From assembly GCA_963789165.1 (NCBI GenBank), contig CAWBJP010000012.1, forward strand, positions 310,001-374,000: a stretch of 64,000 nt of DNA, written 5' to 3'. Below, piece by piece: positions 53,059 through 63,002 of this stretch. The DNA comes from CAWBJP01 sp963789165. Lineage in GTDB: Bacteria > Actinomycetota > Acidimicrobiia > IMCC26256 > BP-133. The notes below the pieces were generated by a model, which did not search any database, was not told where the DNA came from, and saw nothing but the letters and a program-made list of their open reading frames with translations. Made by a program: the position numbers and the translations under genes. Position 1 is the first letter of the stretch, and every line of letters starts with the position of its first letter.

Positions 53059-54110
53059 CGTCGTATCTCGCCACCCACGCGCCCGCCGTGCTCTCGGTCG
53101 ACCTCCCCTGGGGGCTCATCGTCGCCATCAAGACGGCGGTGGTGCTGTCGATCATTCCCGCCGGCGCCCTCATCCTGGGCTACGTCTTCCTGCTCAAGAT
53201 GATGAGCCACATGCAGAGCCGCCTCGGCCCTATGGACCCGGGCGGCTTCCACGGCTGGTTCCAGCTCATCGGTGACGGGATCAAGTTCATCCAGAAAGAG
53301 GACATCGTTCCCGCCGACGCCGACCGGCGCGTCTTCATGGCCGCCCCCGCCGTCATCCTCATCTCCACCTTCCTCCTCTACCTGGTCATCCCGGCGGGCC
53401 CCCGCCTGGTGGTGGCCGACCTCGACGCCGGCATCTTCTACGCCCTGGCCGTCAGCTCCCTCTCCGTCATCGGGGTGCTCATGGCCGGGTGGGCCTCGGC
53501 CAACAAGTACGCCCTCATGGGAGCGTTGCGGGCCGCCGCCCAGCTGATCGCCTACGAGCTGCCCCTGGTCCTGGCCGTGGTCGGTGTCGTCATCCAGGCC
53601 GGCACCATGAGCCTCCAGGGCATCGTCCACTTCCAGGCCAACGGCGAGATCTTCGGCTTCGGCGGGCTCGGCTTCCCCCTCATCCTCACCCAGTTCGTCG
53701 GCTTCGGCCTCTTCCTCATCGCCACCCAGGCCGAGCTCACCCAGACACCCTTCGACATGCCGGTGGCGGAGAGCGAGCTGGTGGCCGGCTACATGGTGGA
53801 GTACTCCGGGTTCCGCTTCCTCTTCTTTTTCATGGGGGAGTTCGGGACCGCCTTCGCCTTCGCCGGTATCGCCGCCACCCTGTTCCTGGGCGGTTGGTCA
53901 GTACCCGGAGTGCACGGCACGGTGGCCGACTTCCTCGGGCCGCTCGTGCTCTTCACCAAGATCATGTTCGTCGCCTTCCTCATCTTCTGGGTGCGCTTCA
54001 CCTACCCCCGCCTCCGTGAGGACCAGCTCCAGGCCGTGGCCTGGAAGTACCTCATCCCCATCTCGCTGGCGAACATCCTCGTCACCGGCGTCTTCAAGGT
54101 GATTGCCTGA
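53055..54110 (+). CDS. nuoH: Complex I subunit NuoH (operon 2), divergent quinone-site motifs
   Basis: This 351-residue membrane subunit keeps MQSRLGPMDPGG and IGDGIKFIQKED but lacks the IERKVVADMQ form of NuoH1 (here LLKMMSHMQ), and ETNRAPFDLVEAEQEL becomes ELTQTPFDMPVAESEL. Charges near the quinone tunnel thus differ between the two complexes, suggesting a different quinone handling or coupling. It has about eight helices and a GTG start overlapping nuoD2. Confidence 0.93.
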   Translation: MTSYLATHAPAVLSVDLPWGLIVAIKTAVVLSIIPAGALILGYVFLLKMMSHMQSRLGPMDPGGFHGWFQLIGDGIKFIQKEDIVPADADRRVFMAAPAVILISTFLLYLVIPAGPRLVVADLDAGIFYALAVSSLSVIGVLMAGWASANKYALMGALRAAAQLIAYELPLVLAVVGVVIQAGTMSLQGIVHFQANGEIFGFGGLGFPLILTQFVGFGLFLIATQAELTQTPFDMPVAESELVAGYMVEYSGFRFLFFFMGEFGTAFAFAGIAATLFLGGWSVPGVHGTVADFLGPLVLFTKIMFVAFLIFWVRFTYPRLREDQLQAVAWKYLIPISLANILVTGVFKVIA

Positions 54111-54598
54111 TGGCCAAGAAGAAGAAGATCCCCGGGCTGATCGAAGGTCTCGGCGTCACCCTGCGGACCATGCTGAAGCCCGCCGTCACCGTGCAGTACC
54201 CCCACGAGCGGGAGGACCCGCCCAGCCGGGCCCGGGGTGTCATCGCGCTCAAGGAGGAGAACTGCACGGTGTGCATGCTCTGCGCCCGGCAGTGCCCCGA
54301 CTGGTGCATCTACATCGAGGGCCACAAGGAGAAGCGCCCGCCGCGCCGGGCCGGCGGCCGGGAACGCACCGTCTCGATCCTCGACCGCTTCGACATCGAC
54401 TACGCCCTGTGCATGTACTGCGGCATCTGCGTGGAGGTCTGCCCCTTCGACGCCCTGTTCTGGAGCCCGGACTACGAGTACTCCGAGCCCCGCATCGGCG
54501 ATCTGCTGCACGACAAGGACAAGCTCGGGGAGTGGATGGCGGGCGTGCCCACGCCTGAACCTCTAGAAGTCGGCGCCGAGGTCAAGGGGAAGAAGTAG
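54110..54598 (+). CDS. nuoI: Complex I subunit NuoI (operon 2)
   Basis: This 162-residue subunit has two [4Fe-4S] motifs, CTVCMLCARQCP and CMYCGICVEVCP. Without NuoEFG in the operon, NuoI2 is the exposed end of the electron wire and the likely contact for an external donor such as ferredoxin. The N-terminus is basic (MAKKKKIPGL). The gene abuts nuoJ2. Confidence 0.94.
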   Translation: MAKKKKIPGLIEGLGVTLRTMLKPAVTVQYPHEREDPPSRARGVIALKEENCTVCMLCARQCPDWCIYIEGHKEKRPPRRAGGRERTVSILDRFDIDYALCMYCGICVEVCPFDALFWSPDYEYSEPRIGDLLHDKDKLGEWMAGVPTPEPLEVGAEVKGKK

Positions 54599-55117
54599 GT
54601 GCCCATCCTCGCCGAAGCGGCCGCCCAGAACGTCGCCTTCTGGATCATCGCCGCGGTCATGGCCGCCTCCGCCATCGCCGTGGTCACCGTGCCCAACGTG
54701 GTCCACGCCGCCCTGTCCCTGGTCGTCGTCCTGGCCGGCGTGGCCGCCCAGTACATCCTCCTCCAGGCCGAATTCGTGGGCCTCGTCCAGGTGCTGATCT
54801 ACATCGGGGCCGTGATCATCCTGTTCCTCTTCGGCATCATGCTCACCCGTTCGCCGATGAAGAAGAACACAGAGCTGGACAACAACCAGCGCCTGGCCGC
54901 GGCGGCGGTGGCCGCCCTCATCCTCGGCGTGCTCGTCGTCCGCCTCCTCGACAGCTTCGGCGGGGTGCACATCGACCTGGCGCAGGCCGCGGCCGCCAAC
55001 GACACCTCGGCCGTGGCCGACTCCATCTTCCGGGTCTACGTGGTCGCCTTCGAGGTCGTCTCCCTGCTCCTGCTGGCCGCCCTGGTGGGCGCCATCGTCC
55101 TGGCCCGGAGGGACTGA
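54599..55117 (+). CDS. nuoJ: Complex I subunit NuoJ (operon 2)
   Basis: This 172-residue, five-helix subunit contains LVQVLIYIGAVIILFLFGIML. GTG directly follows the nuoI2 stop. Length equals NuoJ1. Confidence 0.93.
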   Translation: MPILAEAAAQNVAFWIIAAVMAASAIAVVTVPNVVHAALSLVVVLAGVAAQYILLQAEFVGLVQVLIYIGAVIILFLFGIMLTRSPMKKNTELDNNQRLAAAAVAALILGVLVVRLLDSFGGVHIDLAQAAAANDTSAVADSIFRVYVVAFEVVSLLLLAALVGAIVLARRD

Positions 55118-55417
55118 GTGCCCATCACCCAGTTCCTGGTGCTGTCCGCCTTCCTGTTCTGCGTCGGCATCTACGGGGTGCTGGCCCGGCGCAACGGCGT
55201 GCTGGTGCTCATGAGCGTCGAGCTGATGCTCAACGCCGTGAACCTGAACCTGATCGCCTTCGCCGCCCGCCTGGGCGACGTCGCCGGCCAGGTCTTCGCC
55301 CTGTTCGTCATCACCATCGCCGCCGCCGAGGTGGGCGTCGGCCTGGCCATCGTCCTGCTCATCTACCGGAACCGGGTCGACGTCAACCTCGACGAGATCG
55401 ACCTGATGAGGGGCTGA
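55118..55417 (+). CDS. nuoK: Complex I subunit NuoK (operon 2)
   Basis: This 99-residue, three-helix subunit has the membrane glutamates in SVELMLNAVNLNL and ITIAAAEVGVGLAIVLLIYR. GTG directly follows the nuoJ2 stop, with no small frame or hairpin as in operon 1. Confidence 0.94.
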   Translation: MPITQFLVLSAFLFCVGIYGVLARRNGVLVLMSVELMLNAVNLNLIAFAARLGDVAGQVFALFVITIAAAEVGVGLAIVLLIYRNRVDVNLDEIDLMRG

Positions 55418-55427
55418 GGCGCGTTCC

Positions 55428-57395
<1,968 letters not shown>

Positions 57396-57419
57396 GGATC
57401 GGGAGGCACGACAAACACG

Positions 57420-58943
57420 ATGGACTGGTTCGATTCCTGGGCACTCACCCTGGCGGTGTTCATACCCATGGTTGGGGTAGCCGTCCTGTTCGCCATCCCG
57501 AAGGCCAACGAGTCCGCCCACAAGATGGTCGCCCTGGGCGCCACCGTCCTCACGCTGATCGTGGGTCTGGGCATCATGGCCGACTTCGACTACGCCGACG
57601 CCGGCGTCCTGCAGTTCGACGTCAACAAGAGCTGGATCGAGGTGATCTCGTCCCGGTACCACATGGCCGTCGACGGCATCTCCCTGCCGCTGATGATCCT
57701 CACCATGGTCATCACGCTCTTGTGCGTCATCTATTCCTGGGACCACTTCCCCGAGCCCCACAACCCCAAGGCGTTCCTGGCCCTCATGCTGGTGCTGGAG
57801 ACGGGCATGGTCGGGACCTTCCTGGCCCAGGACCTCATCCTTTTCTTCATCTTCTTCGAGCTGGTGCTGCTGCCCATGTACTTCATGATCGGGGTGTGGG
57901 GCGGGCCCAACAAGGAGTACGCCTCGATCAAGTTCTTCCTCTTCACCCTGTTCGGCTCCGCCCTCATGCTCCTGGGCTTCCTGGCCCTGTTCTTCAAGAG
58001 CGACCCCAACACCTTCGACATCGTGATCCTGTCCCAACAGGCCGGCGAAGGGCTCACCCGGGGGACCCAGAACCTGATCTTCGCCGGGCTGTTCCTGGGC
58101 TTCGCCATCAAGGTGCCGATGTTCCCGTTCCACACCTGGCTGCCCGACGCCCATACCGAGGCTCCCACCGTCGGCTCCGTCATCCTGGCCGCCATCCTCC
58201 TGAAGCTCGGCACCTACGGATTCGTGCGCGTCGCCCTGCCCATGCTCCCGGAGGCGGCCATGGACTGGGCACCGTGGATCGGGCTGCTGGCCGTCATCGG
58301 GATCATCTACGGGGCGCTCGCCTGCCTGGCCCAACGGGACATGAAACGGCTCATCGCCTTCTCGTCCGTGGCCCACATGGGCTTCGTGATGCTCGGGATC
58401 TCCACCCTCACCGACTTCGGCATCAACGCCGCCATCTTCGGGATGGTGGCCCACGGGATCATCACCGGCATGCTCTTCTTCCTGGCCGGCTCGGTGCAGG
58501 AACGCTTCCATACCCGGGAGCTGTCCCGCCTCGGCGGCCTGCTCCTCCAGGCGCCCCGGCTGGGGTGGATCCTCGGCTTCTGCGTCATGGCCAGCCTGGG
58601 TCTGCCCGGCCTGGCCGGGTTCTGGGGCGAGTTCCCCGCCGTCCTCTCCGCCTACGAGCCGGCCGGCGGCCTCCCGGAGGAGACCTTCCGCACCTTCATG
58701 GTCATCGCTGCCGTCGGCACCGTGCTGGCTGCGGGCTACCTGCTGTGGATGCTCCAGCGGGTGGCCATGGGCCAGATTCCGGCCGAATGGGAGGAGGCCC
58801 ACGTCCACGACGTCCACGTGCCCGAGTGGATCGCCTGGACCCCCCTCCTCGTCTTCATCCTCGTCCTCGGGATCTTCCCCGGGCTCCTGTTCAACCTGAC
58901 CGACGACGCCGTCCAGGTCGTGGCCAAGGCGTTCGGCGGTTAG
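57420..58943 (+). CDS. nuoM: Complex I antiporter-like subunit NuoM (operon 2)
   Basis: This 507-residue subunit is in one frame, with FAIKVPMFPFHTWLPDAHTEAPTVGSVILAAILLKLGTYGFVRVAL and FFIFFELVLLPMYFMIGVWGGP. An ATG starts MDWFDSWAL. The intact frame is useful for repairing nuoM1. Confidence 0.95.
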   Translation: MDWFDSWALTLAVFIPMVGVAVLFAIPKANESAHKMVALGATVLTLIVGLGIMADFDYADAGVLQFDVNKSWIEVISSRYHMAVDGISLPLMILTMVITLLCVIYSWDHFPEPHNPKAFLALMLVLETGMVGTFLAQDLILFFIFFELVLLPMYFMIGVWGGPNKEYASIKFFLFTLFGSALMLLGFLALFFKSDPNTFDIVILSQQAGEGLTRGTQNLIFAGLFLGFAIKVPMFPFHTWLPDAHTEAPTVGSVILAAILLKLGTYGFVRVALPMLPEAAMDWAPWIGLLAVIGIIYGALACLAQRDMKRLIAFSSVAHMGFVMLGISTLTDFGINAAIFGMVAHGIITGMLFFLAGSVQERFHTRELSRLGGLLLQAPRLGWILGFCVMASLGLPGLAGFWGEFPAVLSAYEPAGGLPEETFRTFMVIAAVGTVLAAGYLLWMLQRVAMGQIPAEWEEAHVHDVHVPEWIAWTPLLVFILVLGIFPGLLFNLTDDAVQVVAKAFGG

Positions 58944-58947
58944 ACGG

Positions 58948-60423
58948 GTGCCTGCGCCTTACTTCGACTACCACGCCCTGCTGCCGGAGCTGATCCTGAC
59001 CGGCACGATCGTGGCGGTGCTCCTGGCCGACCTCATCTTCGAGGAGCGGGAGAAGTGGCACACCTCCACCATCGCCGGCGTCGGCCTGCTGGCCGCCCTC
59101 GTGCCGGTCCTCACCCTGGCCGCCGACGGGAACAACCGGGTGATGTTCGGCGGCGCCTATGTGGTGGACAACTACGCCCTGATCATGAAGGCCCTGTTCC
59201 TGGGGGCGGCCTACCTCACCCTGTTGCTGTCGACCAACTACATCGAGGAGGGCGACTACTACCAGGGCGAGTACTACTTCCTCATCCTCTCCTCGGTCCT
59301 GGGCATGACGGTCATGGCCTCGGCCCGGGACCTCATCACCATCTTCGTGGCCCTGGAGATGATCTCCATCCCCACCTTCATGCTGGCGGGCTGGCGCAAG
59401 CACGACGCCCGGTCCAACGAGGGGGCGCTCAAGTACTACCTGGTGGGGGTGCTCTCCTCCGCCGTGATGCTCTACGGCATGTCCATCGTGTTCGGCTTCG
59501 TGGGCGACACCCGGCTCTCGGAGATCGCCTCCTTCGTCGCCCGCGGCGGCGGAGACGCCCTCTTCGACGTGGCCGTCTTCTTCACCCTGGTGGGCTTCGC
59601 CTTCAAGATCTCCGCCGTGCCCTTCCACTTCTGGGCCCCCGACACCTACGAAGGCGCCCCCACCCCCGTCACCGCCTTCCTGTCCGTGGCGTCCAAGGCC
59701 GGCGGGTTCGTGGCCCTCCTCAGCCTGATCTACGTCGGCTTCTTCGGCCGGGAAGCCTCCTGGCAGCCGGTCCTGTGGGTACTGGCAGCGGCGTCGATGA
59801 CCATGGGGAACCTGGTGGCCATCCGCCAGACGAACATCGTGCGGATGCTGGCCTACTCATCGATCGCCCAAGGCGGCTTCATCCTGGTCCCCTTCGCGGT
59901 GGCCAATCAGGGCCGGCAGCCGATCGACGCCGCCTTCTCGGCCACCGTCGTCTACCTGCTCATCTACTCGGCCATGAACCTCGGCGCCTTCGCCGTGGTC
60001 ATCGCCGTGGCCCGCAAGACCCGATCCGGGGAGATCGACTCCTACGCCGGGTTGTTCAACTACGCCCCGGGACTGGCCCTGACCATGTCGGCCTTCCTGT
60101 TCTCGCTGGCCGGGATACCGCCCCTGGCCGGGTGGTACGCCAAGTTCGTCGTCTTCAAGGCCGTGCTCGACGCCGGCAACGCCCAGGCCGTGATCCTCGG
60201 GGTCGTCGCCGCCGTCAACTCGGTGATCTCGCTTTTCTACTACGCCCGAGTGGCGGGGCTGATGTGGTTCCGGCCCGCGCCTGAGGGCCAGGTCGGCTCC
60301 GGGGCGCGGGTGCCGGCCGCCCTCGGGGCGGCCATCGGCCTGTCCGCCGTCCTCGTGCTGGCTGTCGGTACCTACCCCCAGCTCTTCGCCCGTCTGGGCG
60401 AACTGGCCACCCTGGGGCGCTGA
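58948..60423 (+). CDS. nuoN: Complex I antiporter-like subunit NuoN (operon 2)
   Basis: This 491-residue subunit has GFAFKISAVPFHFWAPDTYEGAPTPVTAFLSVASKAGGFVALLSL. GTG follows four bases after nuoM2. Its stop overlaps the proposed CTG start of the methyltransferase gene. Confidence 0.95.
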   Translation: MPAPYFDYHALLPELILTGTIVAVLLADLIFEEREKWHTSTIAGVGLLAALVPVLTLAADGNNRVMFGGAYVVDNYALIMKALFLGAAYLTLLLSTNYIEEGDYYQGEYYFLILSSVLGMTVMASARDLITIFVALEMISIPTFMLAGWRKHDARSNEGALKYYLVGVLSSAVMLYGMSIVFGFVGDTRLSEIASFVARGGGDALFDVAVFFTLVGFAFKISAVPFHFWAPDTYEGAPTPVTAFLSVASKAGGFVALLSLIYVGFFGREASWQPVLWVLAAASMTMGNLVAIRQTNIVRMLAYSSIAQGGFILVPFAVANQGRQPIDAAFSATVVYLLIYSAMNLGAFAVVIAVARKTRSGEIDSYAGLFNYAPGLALTMSAFLFSLAGIPPLAGWYAKFVVFKAVLDAGNAQAVILGVVAAVNSVISLFYYARVAGLMWFRPAPEGQVGSGARVPAALGAAIGLSAVLVLAVGTYPQLFARLGELATLGR

Positions 60424-61580
60424 CCTCCTCCGACCTCGCCGGGCAGCTCGCGTCGCGTATCCGCCGCCGGGGTCCTCTGCCCTTCGACGCCTGGATGGAC
60501 GCCGCCCTCTACGACCCCGGCGCCGGGTTCTTCGCCCGGGGGGGTGGCGCCGGCCGGGCGGGTTCCGACTTCATCACCAGCCCGGAGGTAGGCGGGCTGT
60601 TCGGGACGATGGTGGCCCGCTGGATCGACGCCTGGTGGGACCGTCTCGGCCGGCCCGACCCGTACCCCGTCGTCGAGGCCGGAGCGGGTCGGGGCCAACT
60701 CGCCCGGACCGTGCGGGCCGCCTCCCCCGGCTGCGCCGAGGCGCTGCGCTACGTGCTGGTGGAGCGCTCCGCCGCGCTCCGGGCGGTGCAGCACGAGGGC
60801 CTCCCACTGGAGCCGGCGGACATCGTCCTCGGTCCTGCGGTGGCGCCCGAGCCCGACGAGCTGCCCGAGCCCGTCCCGGGTCAGGGTCCAGCCTTCACCT
60901 CCCTGTCCGACCTTCCCGCCACCCCCTTCACCGGTGTCGTGGTGGCCAACGAGCTGCTCGACAACCTGCCCTTCCGGATCGTCGAACGGAGCCGGAACGG
61001 GTGGCTCGAGGTCCGGGTGGGGGAGGGGTTCAGCGAGGTGCTGGTCCCGGCCGAGGAGGATCTGGCCGCGGAGGTCGAGGCTCTGGTCGGGTCCTTGATG
61101 GTGCCGGAGGGCCTCCGGCTCCCGGTGCAGACCGCCATGAAGGGGTGGCTGGGTGAGGTGGGCAGCGTGCTCCGGCGGGGTGCCGTCGTCGTCCTCGACT
61201 ACGCGGCTTCGGTCGAGGATCTGGTGGTCCGGGGGCAGGAGGGTTGGTTGCGTACCTACCGGGTGCAGGGTCGGGGCGGTTCGCCGCTGGCCGCTCCCGG
61301 CAGCCAGGACATCACCGCCGACGTCTGCCTGGAGGCGCTCCACCGGGCCGTCACCCGGGCCGGCCTCACCGTCATCGAGGAGACGACCCAGACGGCCTGG
61401 CTCCGATCGCTCGGGGTCGACGAACTGGTGGACAAGGCCCGCACCGCCTGGCACGCCCGCACGGCCAACGACCTGGAGGCGCTGAAGGCCCGGAGCCTCG
61501 TCCAGGAGGCCGATGCCCTCACCGACCCGTCCGGCCTGGGCGCCCATCGTGTCCTGATCCTGGGTAAGGGAGAGCGGTGA
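60420..61580 (+). CDS. MidA/NDUFAF7-type SAM-dependent methyltransferase
   Basis: This enzyme of about 386 residues resembles the family that methylates NDUFS2 Arg85 during mitochondrial complex I assembly. Signatures are LPFDAWMDAALYDPGAGFFA, SDFITSPEVGGLFG, the SAM motif VVEAGAGRGQLAR, and VVANELLDNLPFRIVER. ATG 60495 would cut off the conserved start; in-frame CTG 60420 overlaps the nuoN2 stop (CTGA), as ATGA does elsewhere in these operons. Its place after nuo2, with Arg74 in NuoD2, supports a complex I target. Confident on family, moderate on substrate. Confidence 0.88.
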   Translation: MTSSDLAGQLASRIRRRGPLPFDAWMDAALYDPGAGFFARGGGAGRAGSDFITSPEVGGLFGTMVARWIDAWWDRLGRPDPYPVVEAGAGRGQLARTVRAASPGCAEALRYVLVERSAALRAVQHEGLPLEPADIVLGPAVAPEPDELPEPVPGQGPAFTSLSDLPATPFTGVVVANELLDNLPFRIVERSRNGWLEVRVGEGFSEVLVPAEEDLAAEVEALVGSLMVPEGLRLPVQTAMKGWLGEVGSVLRRGAVVVLDYAASVEDLVVRGQEGWLRTYRVQGRGGSPLAAPGSQDITADVCLEALHRAVTRAGLTVIEETTQTAWLRSLGVDELVDKARTAWHARTANDLEALKARSLVQEADALTDPSGLGAHRVLILGKGER

Positions 61581-62056
61581 ACCAGCACTGGACGTGGCGG
61601 GACGGACCGGTCGAGCCCGGGCCCGCCGTGGTCGTCGACATCGACGGTGTCCTCTCCGACGCCGCCTCCCGCCAGCACTACCTGGAATACGCCCGACCCG
61701 ACTGGCGGGCCTTCTTCGACGCGGCGGGCGACGACCCCCTCATCGAGGAGGTCAAGGTGCTCCTCGATCTGCTCGATCCCGGTCTGCGGGTACTGCTGCT
61801 GACCGGCCGCCCGTCCCGGGTCCATCCCCTCACCGAGGCCTGGCTGGAGCACTACGGCATCCGGTGGGACCTGCTCGTCATGCGCGCCGGCGGTGACTAC
61901 AGCCAGGCCCGCGAGTTCAAGGAGCAGGCCGTCGCCGACCTCCGGGCCGCCGGCTTCGAGCTCTGCCTGGCCTTCGAGGACGACCGGCGCAACGCCGAGA
62001 TGTTCCGGGACCGGGCCGTGCCCTGCATCTACATACATTCGGGCTATTACGACTGA
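61577..62056 (+). CDS. HAD-superfamily phosphatase, PNKP-3'-phosphatase-like
   Basis: This 159-residue protein has HAD motif I DIDGVLSD (about residues 21-28), motif II LLTGRPS, a downstream Lys (EFKEQ) and the acidic motif AFEDDRRNAEMF. It lacks a large cap. It resembles the phosphatase domain of T4-type polynucleotide kinase, but the substrate is unproven. GTG overlaps the methyltransferase stop, so it is the last gene of the nuo2 transcript. Confidence 0.82.
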   Translation: MNQHWTWRDGPVEPGPAVVVDIDGVLSDAASRQHYLEYARPDWRAFFDAAGDDPLIEEVKVLLDLLDPGLRVLLLTGRPSRVHPLTEAWLEHYGIRWDLLVMRAGGDYSQAREFKEQAVADLRAAGFELCLAFEDDRRNAEMFRDRAVPCIYIHSGYYD

Positions 62057-62104
62057 AATGACCAGGAACTCCCAGGGCGGCGCTACCGTTCTTACGGGTA
62101 GGTG

Positions 62105-62999
62105 ATGCTGACGATGAACAAGAACACGTTCAAGACCTTCGTGCTCCTGGCCGGGCTGGCTGGGCTCCTGATCATGTTCGGCCGGATCTTCATGGGCCCC
62201 GCCGGGGCCGTGATCGGGCTGCGCGCTGGGGCTGGCCATGGTCGGGGGCTCCTACTGGTTCTCCGACAAGCTCGCCATCAAGGCGGCCCGGGCGGTGCCG
62301 GCCAGCGAAGCCGAGATGCCGGAGTACTACCGGATCATGCGGGAGTTGACCGAGCGGACGGGCATGCCCATGCCCAAGCTCTACGTGAGCCCGGACCTCC
62401 AGCCCAACGCCTTCGCCACCGGTCGGAACCCGCAGCACGCGGCGGTGGCCGTGACGCAGGGCATCCTCCAGATCCTCGACTGGAACGAGCTGCGGGGCGT
62501 GCTCGCCCATGAGCTGTCCCACGTCGGGAACCGCGACATCCTCATCGGCTCGGTGGCCGCCGCCATCGCCACCGGCATCAGCTTCATCGCCAACATGGCC
62601 ATGTGGGGCGCCATGATGGGCGGCCACCGTGACGACGACGAGGGGGGCAACCCCTTCGCCCTGCTCCTCCTGGCCATCCTGGCGCCTCTGGCCGCCGGCC
62701 TCCTCCAGATGGCCCTGTCCCGCTCCCGGGAGTTCGAGGCCGACCGTTCCGGGGCCCAACTCATCGGCGACGGCGAACCCCTGGCCCGGGCGCTCCTCAA
62801 GCTGGAGGCGGGGGTGCGACGGATCCCCATGGACGTGCAGCCGGCCCAGGCCCAGAAGTACATCGTGAACCCGCTGGCCGGCCGCAAGGTCAGCTTCGCC
62901 CAGCTCTTCACCACCCACCCGCCCACCGAGGACCGGGTGGAGCGGCTCCGCTCGATGCGGATGTCCGGTCCCACCGGCCAGGGCGGGCTGATCCGCTAG
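62105..62999 (+). CDS. htpX: HtpX-type membrane zinc metalloprotease, frameshifted
   Basis: This is a membrane quality-control protease. The N-terminus (MNKNTFKTFVLLAGLAGLLI) is in one frame; an extra base near 62222 shifts it, after which MVGGSYWFSDKLAIKAARAVP, the zinc motif HELSH, two helices and SREFEADRSGA (third ligand Glu) follow. ATG 62105 or 62114 may be the start. One-base repair restores a protein of about 297 residues. Confidence 0.9.
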
Positions 63000-63002
63000 T
63001 TC

